From positions 1 to 6,998 of the forward strand of contig JANWZY010000160.1 of assembly GCA_025061935.1 (NCBI GenBank): a DNA stretch of 6,998 nt. Direction: 5' to 3'. The translations under genes and the position numbers were made by a program. The notes under the pieces were generated by a model. It worked only from the letters and a program-made list of their open reading frames with translations. It was not told where the DNA came from and did not search any database. Source of the DNA: Verrucomicrobiia bacterium (GTDB taxonomy: Bacteria > Verrucomicrobiota > Verrucomicrobiia > Limisphaerales > DTLC01). Positions 6,757-6,998 of this stretch are shown one piece after another (positions within the stretch are counted from its first letter, which is position 1; the number at the start of each line of letters is the position of its first letter).

Positions 6757-6998
6757 CTAGGAGCTCCCAACCTTTTGCGCAGTGAATTGCCCCTGGCGTT
6801 TCACCGCCGCAACGAACTGGTCGGCTAGCCTCGTCGGCTCAGGCAGACGGTATCGGGTGGCACATGCAAGCACGAGCTGCTCAGCGCCCGGCAAGTCTAT
6901 CTTATGCCCAACGCTTACGTAAACCGGTCTGATACCGGGTTGCGTCCGCAGCACCGAGCCGATCACCTCGGCCCCGTCGAACAACGGCGCGCGCGCGC
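6757..6998 (-). CDS. nfi: Endonuclease V, C-terminal fragment (5' end outside window)
   Basis: Endonuclease V (deoxyinosine 3' endonuclease) cuts the second phosphodiester bond 3' of deoxyinosine and starts repair of deaminated adenines. About 80 C-terminal codons are present. The segment reads LFDGAEVIGSVLRT, then RPVYVSVGHKIDL, then RYRLPEPTRLAD, which is the conserved end of the family. The His in VGHK (codon 6904-6906) aligns with the active-site His near the C-terminus (H214 in the Thermotoga enzyme). The catalytic Asp and Glu lie upstream, outside the window. A TTG at 6984 could be read as a start, but the frame continues to the right edge and the family is normally about 220 residues, so the true start is beyond 6998. 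The stop is TAG at 6757-6759. It converges on metH; no functional link to it is apparent. Confidence 0.93.
   Translation of the reverse strand, partial: ARAPLFDGAEVIGSVLRTQPGIRPVYVSVGHKIDLPGAEQLVLACATRYRLPEPTRLADQFVAAVKRQGQFTAQKVGSS

Noticed and set aside
6386..6760. Plus-strand open frame of 124 codons after metH
   Set aside because: It starts in intergenic DNA, has unusual composition and no recognisable motif, and runs just into the nfi stop; not supported as a gene.
6985..6998. GC dinucleotide run at the right edge as a repeat or Z-DNA tract
   Set aside because: It is short, lies at the window edge, and reads in frame as ordinary Ala/Arg codons of endonuclease V.

Overview
The window comes from a GC-rich bacterial chromosome. 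It holds two partial housekeeping genes at its edges and one complete gene between them. Layout: the N-terminal two thirds of pyruvate,phosphate dikinase (ppdK, minus strand, running off the left edge); a 578-bp divergent intergenic region; a complete, unusually long cobalamin-dependent methionine synthase (metH, plus strand, 1331 residues); a 484-bp convergent gap with no recognisable gene; and the C-terminal part of endonuclease V (nfi, minus strand, running off the right edge).

The best taxonomic guess is Verrucomicrobiota or a close PVC-group relative. It rests on the PPDK flavour, the lack of clear Shine-Dalgarno sequences, and a palindromic repeat whose translations resemble what I remember from Verrucomicrobiota proteins. 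This is an inference, not a demonstration. The genes do not form one pathway: PPDK interconverts pyruvate and PEP, MetH makes methionine and regenerates tetrahydrofolate using B12, and endonuclease V starts repair of deaminated DNA. ppdK and metH are divergent and are expected to have separate promoters. metH and nfi are convergent.

The most notable thing is inside metH. The protein is about 100 residues longer than E. coli MetH (1227 aa), and nearly all the excess sits in two interdomain linkers. At DNA level each extra block (about 134 bp at 3352-3485 and 130 bp at 5255-5384) is a chain of four short hairpins with 3-nt loops. They lie in the same order in both copies, and the younger-looking copy is bounded by perfect 9-bp terminal inverted repeats (GGGGAGCGC / GCGCTCCCC). 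The two blocks look like diverged copies of one dispersed palindromic repeat that entered the gene twice in frame and is now translated as Ala/Pro/Ser/Thr-rich linker. The stems differ between arms and between copies while staying paired, which suggests a structure-dependent element.

Upstream of metH, three abutting or overlapping short palindromes coincide with a plausible sigma70-type promoter, making a candidate operator. No tRNA, rRNA, CRISPR array, transposase gene or recognisable riboswitch was seen.
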